Shown here: piece after piece, positions 1-5,414 of the stretch
Position numbering within the stretch: the first letter of the stretch is position 1
Layout: every line of letters begins with the position of its first letter
Source: Myxococcales bacterium
GTDB taxonomy: Bacteria > Myxococcota_A > Polyangia > Polyangiales > Houyiibacteriaceae
Length of the DNA stretch: 6,001 nt
Direction: 5' to 3'
Assembly (NCBI GenBank): GCA_013002645.1
Contig: JABDJF010000769.1
Span: 1 to 6,001 of the forward strand
The notes under the pieces: model-generated
Databases searched by the model: none
The model's input: only the letters and a program-made list of their open reading frames with translations
Told to the model about the DNA's origin: nothing
Program-made: the position numbers and the translations under genes

Positions 1-13
1 CGGCCGCCCAACC

Positions 14-1099
14 ATGTCATCCAACCCGCTACCCAACGCAAGCCCGAGGCGCTCACTTCACTCGAGGCGCCTGCCGTTGGCAGCGGCCAGTCACCAGCTC
101 AGGCGGCTGGGCGCCCTGCCCATCGAAGGCGACTTCCACGAGACACTGAGCCGGGAAGGGCTTTGGCCGCTCCAACCCACGGCGATCGACATCCTTCAGG
201 TCAACGTCGGAAAGCTCTGCAACCAGACCTGCCGTCACTGCCACGTCGACGCGGGCCCTGATCGCACCGAGGTCATGTCCCGGGAGACCGCCGAGCTCTG
301 CGTCGATGCGCTTCGCCGAAACGCGATTCCCGCTGTCGACATCACCGGCGGCGCGCCCGAGCTCAATCCACATTTCCGTTGGCTCGTCGAGCAGTGCGCC
401 GCACTCGGTCGGCATGTCATCAACCGCTGCAACCTGACCATCCTGGAGACAGGCCCACACCGCGATTTGCCGGAGTTTTTTGCGCGACACGGGGTGGAGC
501 TCGTCTGTTCGCTGCCGCACTACCAGGCGGCGTGCACGGACACGCAGCGTGGCGACGGCGTGTTCGAAAAGAGCCTCGACGCCCTTCGGCGGCTGAACGC
601 GCTCGGCTACGGGGACGGCCGTTCCGGGCTCCGCCTGGTCCTGGTGACCAATCCGGTTGGCGCGGTGCTTCCAGCGGCCCAAGCGTGCCTGGAGGCCGAG
701 TGGAAAGGCGAGATGAAACGCCTCCACGGCCTGTCGTTCGACTCGCTCTACACGATCACCAACATGCCGATCAGCCGATACCTCGATTGGCTCCTCGAAA
801 CGGGAAATCTCGAGGGCTACATGCGCCGACTGATCGAATCGTTCAATCCGCAGGCGGCGCAAGGCCTGATGTGCCGCACCATGGTTTCCGTCGGCTGGGC
901 CGGACGGCTCTTCGATTGCGACTTCAACCAGATGCTCGACATCCCGGTGTCGGATGAAGCCCCCCGCCACATTCGCGACTTCGATTTGGACAAGCTTCAG
1001 GCCCGCAGAATTCAGACCAACAGGCACTGTTACGGCTGCACCGCTGGCTCCGGGTCGAGCTGCACGGGGGTGACCGATGGGTCACAGTCTCTTCCGTGA
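14..1099 (+). CDS. arsS: ArsS-like radical SAM protein (arsenosugar biosynthesis)
   Basis: Radical SAM enzyme of the family named for arsenosugar biosynthesis, thought to add the SAM-derived 5'-deoxyadenosyl group to methylated arsenic. The 4Fe-4S/SAM motif CxxxCxxC is at residues 69-76 (C69, C73, C76) inside the typical context LQVNVGKLCNQTCRHCHVDA. It is followed by TGGAPEL (111-117), RCNLTI (138-143) and the family-typical YTITNMPI (246-253). The C-terminal Cys-rich domain (DUF3641 type) shows C287, C302 and the end motif HCYGCTAGSGSSC (338-350). The 361-residue length is slightly above what I recall for the family, mainly from a basic N-terminal extension of about 40 residues. The ATG at 14 has no visible Shine-Dalgarno sequence, and the frame is open to the window edge, so the true start could lie upstream or further in. 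The tail after C350 reads TGVTDG, where I recall GG in homologs. Upstream partners such as arsM are outside the window. Family call firm; exact substrate inferred. Confidence 0.88.
   Translation: MSSNPLPNASPRRSLHSRRLPLAAASHQLRRLGALPIEGDFHETLSREGLWPLQPTAIDILQVNVGKLCNQTCRHCHVDAGPDRTEVMSRETAELCVDALRRNAIPAVDITGGAPELNPHFRWLVEQCAALGRHVINRCNLTILETGPHRDLPEFFARHGVELVCSLPHYQAACTDTQRGDGVFEKSLDALRRLNALGYGDGRSGLRLVLVTNPVGAVLPAAQACLEAEWKGEMKRLHGLSFDSLYTITNMPISRYLDWLLETGNLEGYMRRLIESFNPQAAQGLMCRTMVSVGWAGRLFDCDFNQMLDIPVSDEAPRHIRDFDLDKLQARRIQTNRHCYGCTAGSGSSCTGVTDGSQSLP
1070..1085 (+). other. Perfect 6-bp hairpin in the 3' end of arsS
   Basis: GTGACC (1070-1075) and GGTCAC (1080-1085) form a perfect stem with the 4-nt loop GATG. 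It lies inside the last codons of the arsS-like gene, six bases after the codon for C350. There is no T-tract, so it is not a canonical intrinsic terminator. Confidence 0.35.
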
Positions 1100-1153
1100 A
1101 TCGCGCTTTGTCCCCTGCGGCGACGTCCCCGAAGAGACCTGCGACAAGGCCAG

Positions 1154-2083
1154 CTAGGCGCCGCGCTCGTCACCGAGCTCGACCCGCACCGGCGCATGGT
1201 CATCGCCGAGGTCGATGACCCCATCGGCGCGCTCGGGCATCTCGTCCCACATGAAGCGGGTCAGCCGCTCGAAATGCATGACGAAGCGGCGAACTTCGGC
1301 CGGCGTCATGACCTCGGGGCCGCCGCGGACCGCCCGAAGGCGCGCTTCCTGTTGCTCGCGCCAGGCATAGACGTCGTCGAAGCTCGGTGGACGCAGCATG
1401 AGCAACACGTCGAGCTCGGCGAAGAGCGCCTGGTAGCGGCGGCCAAGCTCGCGATTCACGTGCCAGCGCCAATCCCCGGTAGGGTCCTCCACGCGCTCGA
1501 GCTCGTTGACCGGCGCGTTGAGCTCGTCGGCGCGCTGCGGGCGAGCGCCCATGCACCAGCCCTCGAAAATCACGAGGTCGCAGCGACCCTCCCAAGGAGG
1601 CCAATCGGCCACCCGGTGACGTTCGTCCTCAGCCTTGTCGAACCTCGGCAACGCGATCGGTCTGCCTTCCCGCAGGCAGCGAAGGACGCGAATCCCGAGC
1701 TCCACATCGTGCGTGCCGGGCACACCGCGCGTTGCCAGCAGCGGATGAATGGTCTGGGCCCGCTCGAGCCGCTGAGCGCGCGAAAGGTAGAGGTCATCGA
1801 GCGAGAGGATCGCCGCGCGCAAACCATCCATGCGCAGAAGAAGACGCTGCAGCACCCGGGCCAAGGTCGACTTCCCGGTCCCCTGCGCGCCATTGAGCCC
1901 AAGCACCAGCGTTCGATCCTCGACATGATCCGCCACCCAGGAGCTCATCGGCACGTAGAAATCGGCGATCAACGCGTCCGAGGGCCGGGCAATCCCTTCC
2001 TCCGAACACCAAGCTTCGACGTCGGCCCGGACGTCGGGGACCGGGGCATGAATGCTGCCACCAAAGGACCTGGGCCAAAGCAT
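1154..2083 (-). CDS. P-loop kinase, plant-type D-glycerate 3-kinase / Tda10 family
   Basis: Cytoplasmic ATP-dependent kinase of the phosphoribulokinase/uridine-kinase-like fold, in the group containing plant D-glycerate 3-kinase, yeast Tda10 and bacterial COG4240 proteins. Numbered from the ATG at 2083 (309 residues), the Walker A motif is GAQGTGKS (65-72). It is followed by the family blocks SLDDLYLS (94-101), HPLLATRGVPGTHD (113-126), LPRFDKA (145-151), FEGWCMG (173-179) and WREQQE (241-246). The likely reaction is D-glycerate to 3-phosphoglycerate, but members of this fold use varied substrates, so the substrate is inferred. The frame is open to a GTG at 2155. I prefer 2083 because the extra 24 residues resemble nothing in the family and would run through the inverted repeats at 2101-2205. 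The sequence AAGGGG just upstream of 2083 could also act as a ribosome-binding site. It converges with arsS (54 bp between ends) and diverges from the B12-binding gene. Confidence 0.75.
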   Translation of the reverse strand: MLWPRSFGGSIHAPVPDVRADVEAWCSEEGIARPSDALIADFYVPMSSWVADHVEDRTLVLGLNGAQGTGKSTLARVLQRLLLRMDGLRAAILSLDDLYLSRAQRLERAQTIHPLLATRGVPGTHDVELGIRVLRCLREGRPIALPRFDKAEDERHRVADWPPWEGRCDLVIFEGWCMGARPQRADELNAPVNELERVEDPTGDWRWHVNRELGRRYQALFAELDVLLMLRPPSFDDVYAWREQQEARLRAVRGGPEVMTPAEVRRFVMHFERLTRFMWDEMPERADGVIDLGDDHAPVRVELGDERGA

Positions 2084-2090
2084 GGCGCCC

Positions 2091-2099
2091 CTTATACCA
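2091..2099 (-). promoter_or_regulatory. Extended -10 promoter candidate for the kinase gene
   Basis: Read on the minus strand this is TGGTATAAG: a TATAAG hexamer (2096-2091) preceded by the TGn extended -10 signature. No good -35 is seen. The hexamer ends 7 nt before the ATG at 2083, so transcription from it would start at or next to the start codon and give a leaderless mRNA. It stands out as AT-rich in a GC-rich gap. Confidence 0.4.
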
Positions 2100-2100
2100 T

Positions 2101-2205
2101 CGCCAGCACCGACACCCCGTAGAGCGACTTCGTCGCCACGGGGCTTCGCTGGCACCTAGCCCCGTGGGCGATGCGCAGCATCGACTGTACGGGGTGACGC
2201 TGGCG
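2101..2205. other. Nested inverted repeats with cloverleaf-like folding
   Basis: A 105-bp intergenic element in which five sets of complementary arms nest without conflict, apart from one shared base. The outer stem is 2101-2107 with 2199-2205 (7 bp), then an internal loop, then 2113-2121 with 2188-2196 (9 bp). It encloses three hairpins: 2124-2128 with 2132-2136 (5 bp, 3-nt loop); 2136-2145 with 2158-2167 (10 bp, 12-nt loop); and 2169-2174 with 2178-2183 (6 bp, 3-nt loop). All pairs are Watson-Crick. The fold works on either strand and would form a four-way junction. It lies between divergent genes, next to the candidate kinase promoter, and ends 31 bp before the B12-subunit start. It could be a structured RNA or leader, a DNA operator or cruciform, or a small palindromic repeat element. 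I found no tRNA T-loop or cobalamin-riboswitch box. The arms are seen directly; the function is unknown. Confidence 0.7.
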
Positions 2206-2236
2206 CTGCCACTGCCACTGCAGTACACCTCCCCCG

Positions 2237-2650
2237 ATGCCCGCTCCGAAGATCCGCATTCTGGTCGCAAAGCCCGGGCTCGACGGTCACGATCGCGGGG
2301 CCAAAGTCGTCGCGCGCGCGCTGCGCGATGCGGGGTTTGAAGTGGTGTACACGGGGCTTCACCAGACTCCAGACATGATCGCGGTGGCCGCCGTTCAGGA
2401 AGACGTCGACGCCGTCGGGCTCTCGGTGATGTCCGGCGCGCACAACACCCTCTTTCCCGCGGTGCTGGACGCCCTTTCGGCGCGGGGCGCCGACGACATC
2501 CTGGTCTTCGGTGGCGGCATCGTCCCGGAGGAAGACCTGGAGGCGCTCCTCGCAAAGGGCGTCGGCGCCATCTTCACACCCGGCGCGCCGCTCGACGAAA
2601 TCGTCCAGTGGATTCACAGCCATGTGAAGCCCCGGTCTCTCGAGATCTGA
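2237..2650 (+). CDS. Cobalamin-binding small subunit of a methylmalonyl-CoA-mutase-type enzyme
   Basis: Stand-alone B12-binding domain (137 residues) of the acyl-CoA mutase family, which binds adenosylcobalamin and pairs with a separate catalytic TIM-barrel subunit. The base-off/His-on signature DxHxxG is DGHDRG (16-21), with H18 as the expected lower axial cobalt ligand. The SxL position is S63-V-M65, so L is replaced by M. The GG is in FGGG (91-94). Spacing is 41 residues from G21 to S63 and 26 from M65 to G92, as in the family. The start is fixed by the family-typical KIRILVAK at residues 5-12. No Shine-Dalgarno precedes the ATG; the upstream stretch is C-rich. No mutase large subunit or MeaB-type chaperone GTPase is adjacent, so the partner must be elsewhere. 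Methylmalonyl-CoA mutase is the likeliest enzyme, but isobutyryl- or ethylmalonyl-CoA-type mutases cannot be excluded from this domain alone. Confidence 0.88.
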   Translation: MPAPKIRILVAKPGLDGHDRGAKVVARALRDAGFEVVYTGLHQTPDMIAVAAVQEDVDAVGLSVMSGAHNTLFPAVLDALSARGADDILVFGGGIVPEEDLEALLAKGVGAIFTPGAPLDEIVQWIHSHVKPRSLEI

Positions 2651-2674
2651 ATCGCGGCCCGTAGCGCGCCACGG

Positions 2675-4189
2675 TCACCCGGGCGGAAGTCCGTGTCCGG
2701 GAACGACCAAGGCCTTCAAGTAGCGCTCGTAATCGAAGAGGTCGCTGTGCTGAGCGTTGTGACACTGAACGCAGGTCGACTCGGGCGTGTCGCGGAGGAT
2801 GCCGAACTCCTCCGGGTCCTTTGCATGTGCTGCACCAGGCCCGTGACAGCTCTCGCATCCGACGTTGACCAGCGCGAGATCGAGGTTGTGGGTCACCGTC
2901 GATCCACCGGGCTGTTCGTAACCGGTCACGTGACATCCCACGCAGTCGAGGTTGTATTCCTTGTTCCGCCCCTGCAGCGTGCGATAGGCGTGCCCATGGG
3001 CGTGCGTGCCCCACCAGGAATAGGCAGGCTGGTGACAACCGCTGCACGCGGCCGACCCGACATAGCCGATGTCGTTCGGTCCCAGGGGCGGAGGTTTGAG
3101 ACTCGCGAACGCGATCCGATTGGCGTCGTTCACGACCTTGTCGTGCCTGCGCATGAGCGCCTCGACCGCCGGATCTGTTGGCGCCTTCTTTGGGAGGGGA
3201 ATCCAAGTCGCATAGAGCGCGTTGCCGTCCGTCGGCGGCGCTGGACCATCCACGACCTGCCGCTCTTTTTCAAGAGCGGCCAAACGGGCCCGCTGCGCGT
3301 CGAGATCCGCTGCGTCGACGTCGCCCGACTTCTCCCACGCTGCGATCTTCCCGCGGAGGTCCGAGAGCTGCGCATCCAAACGGCGTGCGGCCTCGACGCG
3401 CGACCAGTCGCTGCGATCGACGAAGGCTTCGCCTTTTCTCTTTTGGTACACGTCGACGACGGTCAGCCCTTGGCCCTGCCGGCTCGCGTGCAGGAGCCAG
3501 GCGCGACCCGCCTCCCGGGGAGACACCGGGGCATCCTCGTCGAGCCCGCCTTGGATCACGAGGTCGACGCCGTCGATTGCGCCAATGCGATTCGCGTCCC
3601 GACGCGATCCGTCGACCAAGGCAATCTTCAAATCGGAGTCTGCCTCCGCCTGCGCGACCAGCGGCTTGACGACGCTCCGGTCCGCGCCGGGACGGACGCC
3701 GATGACGGCCAGGCGAAGGTCGCCAGCCTTCAACCGCAGCAGCTCGACATCGCCCTGCATTGCCAGCCACGGGAAATCGGATGCGGCTTTCACGGCGTCG
3801 AGGGTTTCGGAAGGCTGTGCGCGATCGCTTCGGCCGGGCAGGACGGCAGCGACCTGCAAGCCATCCAAAATCCCCGCGAGGGTCTTTGCGCTGCGGCTCG
3901 CCTGGTCGACGCGCACCGGCTCGATCCTGGCCTCGTCGAAGAACGTGTCGCCGGCAAGCAGGAACACAACCGGAGCAGGCCCGTCGCGAAGGACTCGAAT
4001 CTGGGCCGCGAGCCGATCGATGCCTCCAAGGGGGTCGCTCGTACAGCCGCAGGGCTCGAGGTAGCCTTTTAGGTCGGTGACGAGCGCGATTCGAACGCTG
4101 GGCGTCTCGGCGCCATCGGAGCCTTTTGGCTTGCCCCGGCTGCAGCCAAGGCTGAGGCTCAGGGCCAAGACGGTAAGGAAGCAACGCAT
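2675..4189 (-). CDS. Tetraheme c-type cytochrome fused to a 5'-nucleotidase-like (UshA-like) domain
   Basis: Exported two-domain protein of 504 residues. Residues 1-16 form a short signal peptide ending at C16; LSLGC is an imperfect lipobox (Ser at -3), so a lipoprotein is plausible but not sure. Residues 32 to about 250 resemble the metallophosphoesterase domain of UshA-type 5'-nucleotidases: VTDLKGYLEPCGC (37-49), LGGIDRLA (54-61), LLAGDTFFD (77-85). Expected metal ligands are degenerate: DLK replaces DxH, and LPGRSD (117-122) stands where GNHD/E would be. Residues about 262-311 are a charged, likely coiled-coil linker. The C-terminal domain (about 376-504) has four CxxCH heme c sites at 382, 416, 445 and 473. 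The pattern WWGTHAHGHAYRTL (392-405) and the closing LFDYERYLKAL resemble cytochrome c554-like proteins and may supply distal His ligands. It is probably periplasmic or membrane-anchored and involved in electron transfer; the partner is unknown. The gene diverges from rpsP and converges with the B12 gene at 24 bp. Confidence 0.82.
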   Translation of the reverse strand: MRCFLTVLALSLSLGCSRGKPKGSDGAETPSVRIALVTDLKGYLEPCGCTSDPLGGIDRLAAQIRVLRDGPAPVVFLLAGDTFFDEARIEPVRVDQASRSAKTLAGILDGLQVAAVLPGRSDRAQPSETLDAVKAASDFPWLAMQGDVELLRLKAGDLRLAVIGVRPGADRSVVKPLVAQAEADSDLKIALVDGSRRDANRIGAIDGVDLVIQGGLDEDAPVSPREAGRAWLLHASRQGQGLTVVDVYQKRKGEAFVDRSDWSRVEAARRLDAQLSDLRGKIAAWEKSGDVDAADLDAQRARLAALEKERQVVDGPAPPTDGNALYATWIPLPKKAPTDPAVEALMRRHDKVVNDANRIAFASLKPPPLGPNDIGYVGSAACSGCHQPAYSWWGTHAHGHAYRTLQGRNKEYNLDCVGCHVTGYEQPGGSTVTHNLDLALVNVGCESCHGPGAAHAKDPEEFGILRDTPESTCVQCHNAQHSDLFDYERYLKALVVPGHGLPPG

Positions 4190-4196
4190 CCCATTG

Positions 4197-4224
4197 TTTC
4201 TAGCGCCCGAGCGCCCAGCCGCAA
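4197..4224 (-). promoter_or_regulatory. Promoter candidate for the cytochrome gene
   Basis: On the minus strand, TTGCGG (4224-4219) and TAGAAA (4202-4197) are separated by 16 nt. The -10-like hexamer ends 7 nt before the ATG at 4189, where no clear Shine-Dalgarno is present. As with the kinase gene, this would place transcription initiation at the start codon. Both boxes match the consensus only partly. Confidence 0.3.
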
Positions 4225-4245
4225 AACACCGTCCGGGGCGGCGGC

Positions 4246-4274
4246 TTGACGGCGAGGCAGGCGCTGACTAGCTT
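4246..4274 (+). promoter_or_regulatory. Sigma-70-type promoter of the rpsP cluster
   Basis: TTGACG (4246-4251) and TAGCTT (4269-4274) are separated by 17 bp; the first matches five of six -35 consensus bases and the second has the TAnnnT form of a -10 box. Transcription would begin near 4281, giving a 5' leader of about 40 nt that holds the hairpin at 4288-4304 and the rpsP ribosome-binding site. It lies in the divergent gap between the cytochrome gene and rpsP. Confidence 0.55.
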
Positions 4275-4287
4275 CCGGCGTCTTTCG

Positions 4288-4304
4288 GGCGGGTCCGACC
4301 CGCC
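4288..4304 (+). promoter_or_regulatory. 5'-leader hairpin before rpsP
   Basis: GGCGGGT (4288-4294) pairs perfectly with ACCCGCC (4298-4304) around a CCG loop. It sits between the inferred transcription start and the Shine-Dalgarno GAGGAA (4311-4316), leaving the ribosome-binding site unpaired. It may stabilise the mRNA 5' end or act in regulation; no T-tract follows, so it does not look like a terminator or attenuator. Confidence 0.45.
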
Positions 4305-4319
4305 GCTTACGAGGAATTC

Positions 4320-4583
4320 ATGGTCAAGGTTCGACTGGCACGCGCCGGCGCCAAGAAGCGCCCCTACTATCACATCGTCGTCACCGATAAGGAAAAGCCC
4401 CGCGACGGGCGCTTTATCGAGCAGATTGGCACCTACGATCCCAGCCGCCCAATCGGGGAGGCCAGCGTCAACCAGGCCCGTCTCGACTACTGGGTCGAAG
4501 TGGGCGCCCAGGTGAGCGATCGCGTCCGCGATGTGGTCAAAGAGCACAACAAGGCCGTGGCTGCTGCGGCCGCCGCGTCGTAG
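4320..4583 (+). CDS. rpsP: 30S ribosomal protein S16
   Basis: Small-subunit ribosomal protein that binds 16S rRNA early in 30S assembly. The 87-residue length is normal for bacterial S16. The N-terminus MVKVRLARAGAKKRPYY, the following HIVVTD and the block RDGRFIEQIGTYDP (28-41) are the family signature; the C-terminus is an Ala-rich tail. The ATG at 4320 has a good Shine-Dalgarno (GAGGAA, 4311-4316), although that site ends only 3 nt before the ATG. It is the first gene of the cluster, with its own promoter candidate upstream; khpA follows after 12 nt. Confidence 0.97.
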   Translation: MVKVRLARAGAKKRPYYHIVVTDKEKPRDGRFIEQIGTYDPSRPIGEASVNQARLDYWVEVGAQVSDRVRDVVKEHNKAVAAAAAAS

Positions 4584-4595
4584 GCGAGTACCGAA

Positions 4596-4841
4596 ATGGC
4601 TGGAGACAAGCTGCAAGACCTGATCGCGTACATCGCGAGCTCACTGGTCGACGAACCGGACGCGGTCGAGGTGAACGTGGTCGAGGAAGATCGCGCCGTC
4701 GTGCTCGAGCTCACCGTCGCCCCAGACGACCTCGGCAAGGTCATCGGCAAGGAAGGCCGGACCGCCCGCGCAATGCGCACGCTGCTTGCCGCCACCTCGG
4801 CGCGACTTCGCAAGCGAGCCATCCTCGATATCCTCGAGTAG
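4596..4841 (+). CDS. khpA: KH-domain RNA-binding protein KhpA
   Basis: Small single-KH-domain protein of 81 residues (YlqC/KhpA family). In other bacteria it binds RNA, often together with KhpB/Jag, and it is commonly encoded between rpsP and rimM, as here. The KH GxxG loop is GKEG (51-54) within GKVIGKEGRTARAMR (47-61), followed by the expected helix ending in AILDIL. The start at 4596 follows rpsP by 12 nt; only a weak GGCGAG-like ribosome-binding site is visible, which fits translational coupling. The product is cytoplasmic; its RNA targets are not shown by the sequence. Confidence 0.93.
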   Translation: MAGDKLQDLIAYIASSLVDEPDAVEVNVVEEDRAVVLELTVAPDDLGKVIGKEGRTARAMRTLLAATSARLRKRAILDILE

Positions 4842-4864
4842 CCCTGTGCCCCGCTGGGGTACCG

Positions 4865-4877
4865 AAAGGCAGCAGTG
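4865..4877 (+). promoter_or_regulatory. Ribosome-binding site deciding the GTG start of rimM
   Basis: AAAGG (4865-4869) lies 5 nt before the GTG at 4875-4877. No ATG lies in frame near the family's expected N-terminus, so this site supports GTG as the start codon. Confidence 0.6.
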
Positions 4878-5414
4878 AGCCAACGCGCCGAACCAATCTC
4901 CTGGATCGAGCTCGGTGTCATTACGCGACCGCAGGGCATAGACGGCGAGATCCGCGTCCATGTGTTCAACCCGGAATCGACCCTGCTCGAAGAGCTGTCC
5001 GAGGTGTTCCTGATCGGCGACACGGACGAAGAGCCGGCGCTGGTCGAAATTCGATCCGCGCGTCGCGGCCCCAAAGCATTGCTGATGCGCTTGGAGGACG
5101 TGAGCTCGCGCGAAGACGTCGAAGCCCTTCGCGGCTCCACCCTGTGCATCCCGCGCGCGGCACTGCCCGACCTCGAAGACGGCGAGTACTACCACGCAGA
5201 CCTGATCGGCCTAGAAGCGTTCGAAGGCAACGAATCGATCGGTCGAGTCGTCGATGTCCTGGACTACCCGAGCGCCGAGTGCTTGAAGATCGAGCGCCCC
5301 GATGGTTTCCTCGAAGTGCCGATGCTCCCGAAGTGGCTCGATCGAGTCGAGCTCGAGGGAGGCAAAGTCGTCCTCAAAGACCTCGACGACATTCCCCTGC
5401 AGAAGTCTCGCTGA
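4875..5414 (+). CDS. rimM: 16S rRNA processing/ribosome maturation factor RimM
   Basis: Assembly factor that acts in maturation of the 30S head region and binds ribosomal protein S19. The 179-residue length is typical. The N-terminal RimM barrel (about 10-97) carries the signature GVITRPQGIDGEIRV (14-28). The C-terminal PRC-barrel (about 104-170) begins at EYYHADLIGL and ends with EVPMLPKWLDRVELEGGKVV. The start is GTG. It follows khpA by 33 nt and its TGA (5412-5414) shares its last base with the ATG of trmD, indicating tight translational coupling. The intergenic stretch before it has a small CCCC-GCT-GGGG hairpin (4849-4859). Confidence 0.95.
   Translation: MSQRAEPISWIELGVITRPQGIDGEIRVHVFNPESTLLEELSEVFLIGDTDEEPALVEIRSARRGPKALLMRLEDVSSREDVEALRGSTLCIPRAALPDLEDGEYYHADLIGLEAFEGNESIGRVVDVLDYPSAECLKIERPDGFLEVPMLPKWLDRVELEGGKVVLKDLDDIPLQKSR

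Noticed and set aside
53..1027. Long open frame antisense to arsS
   Set aside because: It is a GC-rich shadow frame with no family signature, while the sense frame has a full radical SAM motif set.
1100..1153. Terminator between arsS and the kinase, from CTTTGTC (1106-1112) and GACAAGG (1143-1149)
   Set aside because: The stem is 7 bp with a G-U pair, a 30-nt loop and no T-tract; too weak to call.
1077..1157. 26-codon ORF (+) overlapping the end of arsS, starting MGHSLFRE and containing two Cys
   Set aside because: It is very short, has no convincing ribosome-binding site and resembles nothing known. Its stop falls on the CTAG that also gives the kinase stop on the other strand. Chance is the simpler explanation.
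2084..2155. N-terminal extension of the kinase from a GTG at 2155
   Set aside because: The extra 24 residues look non-coding and would overlap the inverted-repeat element; the ATG at 2083 has a promoter-like or ribosome-binding sequence directly upstream.
2101..2205. tRNA gene, given the cloverleaf shape
   Set aside because: There is no GTTCRANNC T-loop, the closing stem is interrupted, and arm and loop sizes do not fit a tRNA.
2101..2236. Cobalamin riboswitch upstream of the B12-binding gene
   Set aside because: No B12-box-like sequence (AGCCAGGAGACCTGCC type) is seen on either strand, and the fold does not resemble the cobalamin aptamer. This enzyme class is also not a usual target.
2651..2674. 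Bidirectional terminator between the converging B12 and cytochrome genes
   Set aside because: Only 24 bp, with no stem of useful length and no T- or A-tract.
2693..4072. Long open frame antisense to the cytochrome gene
   Set aside because: It has no recognisable domain. The opposite strand encodes four CxxCH sites and a signal peptide, so this is a shadow.
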